Of a DNA stretch of 13,960 nucleotides, positions 12,974 to 13,960 are shown in pieces. The stretch is from Spirochaetia bacterium (GTDB taxonomy: Bacteria; Spirochaetota; Spirochaetia; Treponematales; Rectinemataceae): NCBI GenBank assembly GCA_021286925.1, contig JAJTBL010000014.1, forward strand, positions 1 to 13,960. Direction: 5' to 3'. Numbering within the stretch: the stretch's first letter is position 1; the number at the start of each line of letters is the position of its first letter. Both the position numbers and the translations under genes were made by a program. Under the pieces are notes generated by a model that was not told the DNA's origin, searched no databases, and worked only from the letters and a program-made list of their open reading frames with translations.

Positions 12974-13585
12974 ATGAAATTCAACAGAATAGTCTATGAA
13001 GAAGAAACTGAAGCCGAAGAAAAAAAGGCCGCCCCAAAGCCGGATGAAATGCTTCAGGAACGCTTTCTTAAAACACGAACCATCCTTCTGACTGGTGAGG
13101 TAGATAAGGACCTTTCGGAAAAAGTCATAAAAAACCTTTTGCTCCTGGAAAGCATTTCAGACGAGCCGATTACCGTGCTTATCGATTCGCCGGGGGGCGA
13201 TGTCTACGCGGGATTTTCGATATTCGACATGATTCGCTTTATAAAAGCGCCGGTCAGAATTGTCGGCATGGGGCTTGTGGCCAGCGCGGCGGCGTTGATT
13301 CTGCTGGCGGTGCCGAAAGAACGCCGCTTCGGCCTGCCCAATTCCTCATATTTGATTCATCAGCCGCTTTCCGGCATTCAGGGAGTGGCTACGGAGATAG
13401 AGATCCATGCCCGCGAACTTGAAAAAACCAGGGAACGGTTGAACAGGATCATCGCTGAGGCTACTGGTCAGACAGTTGAGCGCGTTTCCAAAGATACGGA
13501 TCGCGATTACTGGATGAATGCATCTGAAGCCGCCGAGTATGGGCTCATTGAAAAAATAATCGACAAACGGGCAGATTTATCCTGA
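12974..13585 (+). CDS. clpP: ATP-dependent Clp protease proteolytic subunit (divergent ClpP)
   Basis: ClpP is the barrel-shaped serine protease that degrades proteins unfolded by ClpX or ClpA. The 203-residue protein has the whole triad: S104 (VASAAA), H129 (IHQPLSG) and D178 (DRDYW). The spacings of 25 and 49 residues equal those of E. coli ClpP. IDSPGGDVYAG forms the oxyanion-side loop, and the handle helix region ATEIEIHARELEKTRERLN is present. Two departures stand out. The canonical N-terminal axial loop is replaced by an acidic/lysine segment (residues 8-25), and the usual Ser-Met-Gly after the nucleophile is Ser-Ala-Ala. It may therefore be a second paralogue. SD GAGGAG (12963-12968) supports ATG 12974. 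No clpX or lon follows; the next gene is an unrelated secreted protein. Confidence 0.93.
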   Translation: MKFNRIVYEEETEAEEKKAAPKPDEMLQERFLKTRTILLTGEVDKDLSEKVIKNLLLLESISDEPITVLIDSPGGDVYAGFSIFDMIRFIKAPVRIVGMGLVASAAALILLAVPKERRFGLPNSSYLIHQPLSGIQGVATEIEIHARELEKTRERLNRIIAEATGQTVERVSKDTDRDYWMNASEAAEYGLIEKIIDKRADLS

Positions 13586-13660
13586 ATTTTTTCTGAAATT
13601 TCAATCAAAAGCGCACATGGCGCGCGTATATCCTTATGAGAGGCTTTTCCAGGAGGATGC

Positions 13661-13960
13661 ATGCGCGCCAGATTTTTTATTGCCGGCTTTATTCTCATTA
13701 TACTGTCGCTTTGCAGTTTCCAATGCTCCCTGCCATGGAGTGCTGCTGATAATCACGAAATATCGATTGTATCATACAATGTGCACAATCTTTTCGATGA
13801 TGTTGATGACGGAAATGAATATCCAGAATTTAAAATTGACACAGGAAAGTGGAATTCCAGCCTCTACCAGACACGCCTGAAAAACACCGCCGATGCCATC
13901 CTTTCTCTTTTCCCTGACACGAAAAACGGACCGGATGTCATCTGTCTTGAAGAAATCGAA
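13661..13960 (+). CDS. Secreted endonuclease/exonuclease/phosphatase-family protein (3' end missing)
   Basis: The first 100 codons of an EEP-superfamily (DNase I-like) protein run off the right edge. The start is ATG 13661 with AGGAGG four bases upstream, a slightly short gap. Residues 1-30 look like a signal peptide: a basic start (MRAR), then the hydrophobic stretch FFIAGFILIILSLC. Cysteines at 18 and 22 could make it a lipoprotein, but neither fits a strict lipobox. The mature part has VSYNVHNLFDD (the first EEP motif, with the metal-site Asn) and, at the edge, DVICLEEIE, which aligns with the family's LQEVE and contains the metal-binding Glu (E98). DNA, phospholipid and inositol-phosphate substrates are all possible. 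It starts 75 bases after clpP with no evident terminator between, so it may be cotranscribed. Confidence 0.85.
   Translation, partial: MRARFFIAGFILIILSLCSFQCSLPWSAADNHEISIVSYNVHNLFDDVDDGNEYPEFKIDTGKWNSSLYQTRLKNTADAILSLFPDTKNGPDVICLEEIE

Noticed and set aside
13617..13880. 87-codon open frame overlapping the EEP gene start
   Set aside because: The frame at 13661 has a signal peptide and two EEP motifs, while this one shows no domain and no SD at its start.
1..13960. Search by eye for defence systems, CRISPR repeats, tRNAs, insertion sequences, phage genes and origins
   Set aside because: No direct-repeat array, transposase, integrase, toxin-antitoxin pair, tRNA cloverleaf or DnaA-box cluster was seen; the window reads as housekeeping chromosome.

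Overview
The window looks like ordinary chromosomal DNA from an anaerobic or microaerophilic bacterium. It is gene-dense and of moderate GC, most genes have clear Shine-Dalgarno (SD) sites, and two secreted products carry signal peptides. The oxygen-defence trio (rubrerythrin, desulfoferrodoxin, rubredoxin) indicates a strict or near-strict anaerobe. The gene mix and the style of the proteins (KtrAB, a TlpA/CcdA pair, a secreted EEP phosphatase, a divergent ClpP) remind me of spirochaetes. That is an impression without a database search. I see no tRNA, rRNA, CRISPR array, insertion sequence, phage gene or transfer boundary.

Layout. Positions 2-1682 (+) hold the end of ktrB and all of ktrA, a K+ uptake system. 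Positions 1769-3122 (+) form a self-contained unit: a promoter, a leader with two hairpins, a PLP-dependent alpha-oxoamine synthase that most resembles serine palmitoyltransferase, and an intrinsic terminator. radC (3136-3840, -) is divergent from the oxygen-defence operon (3995-5185, +), which ends in a strong terminator at 5209-5237. A 96-residue protein of unknown function follows (5252-5542, +). It faces an RlmI-type rRNA methyltransferase (5580-6794, -), which is divergent from radA.

radA, malQ and a two-gate membrane protein (6906-11246, +) overlap or nearly touch and are probably one transcript, although their functions differ. They converge on a tlpA-ccdA pair (11274-12802, -) for thiol-redox work in the cell envelope. 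clpP (12974-13585, +) is divergent from tlpA and is followed by the first 100 codons of a secreted endonuclease/exonuclease/phosphatase-family protein that runs off the right edge.

How the genes work together. Rubrerythrin (peroxide) and desulfoferrodoxin (superoxide) need an electron donor, and the small rubredoxin gene in the same operon is the obvious one. CcdA passes electrons across the membrane to periplasmic thioredoxin-like proteins such as the adjacent TlpA. KtrA gates the KtrB channel.

No undescribed multi-gene system is evident. The best leads are the structured leader before the serine-palmitoyltransferase-like gene and that enzyme's identity, the divergent ClpP, the missing SD sites at the rlmI/radA divergence, the duplicated gate protein, the plant-DPE2-like glucanotransferase, and the 96-residue orphan.
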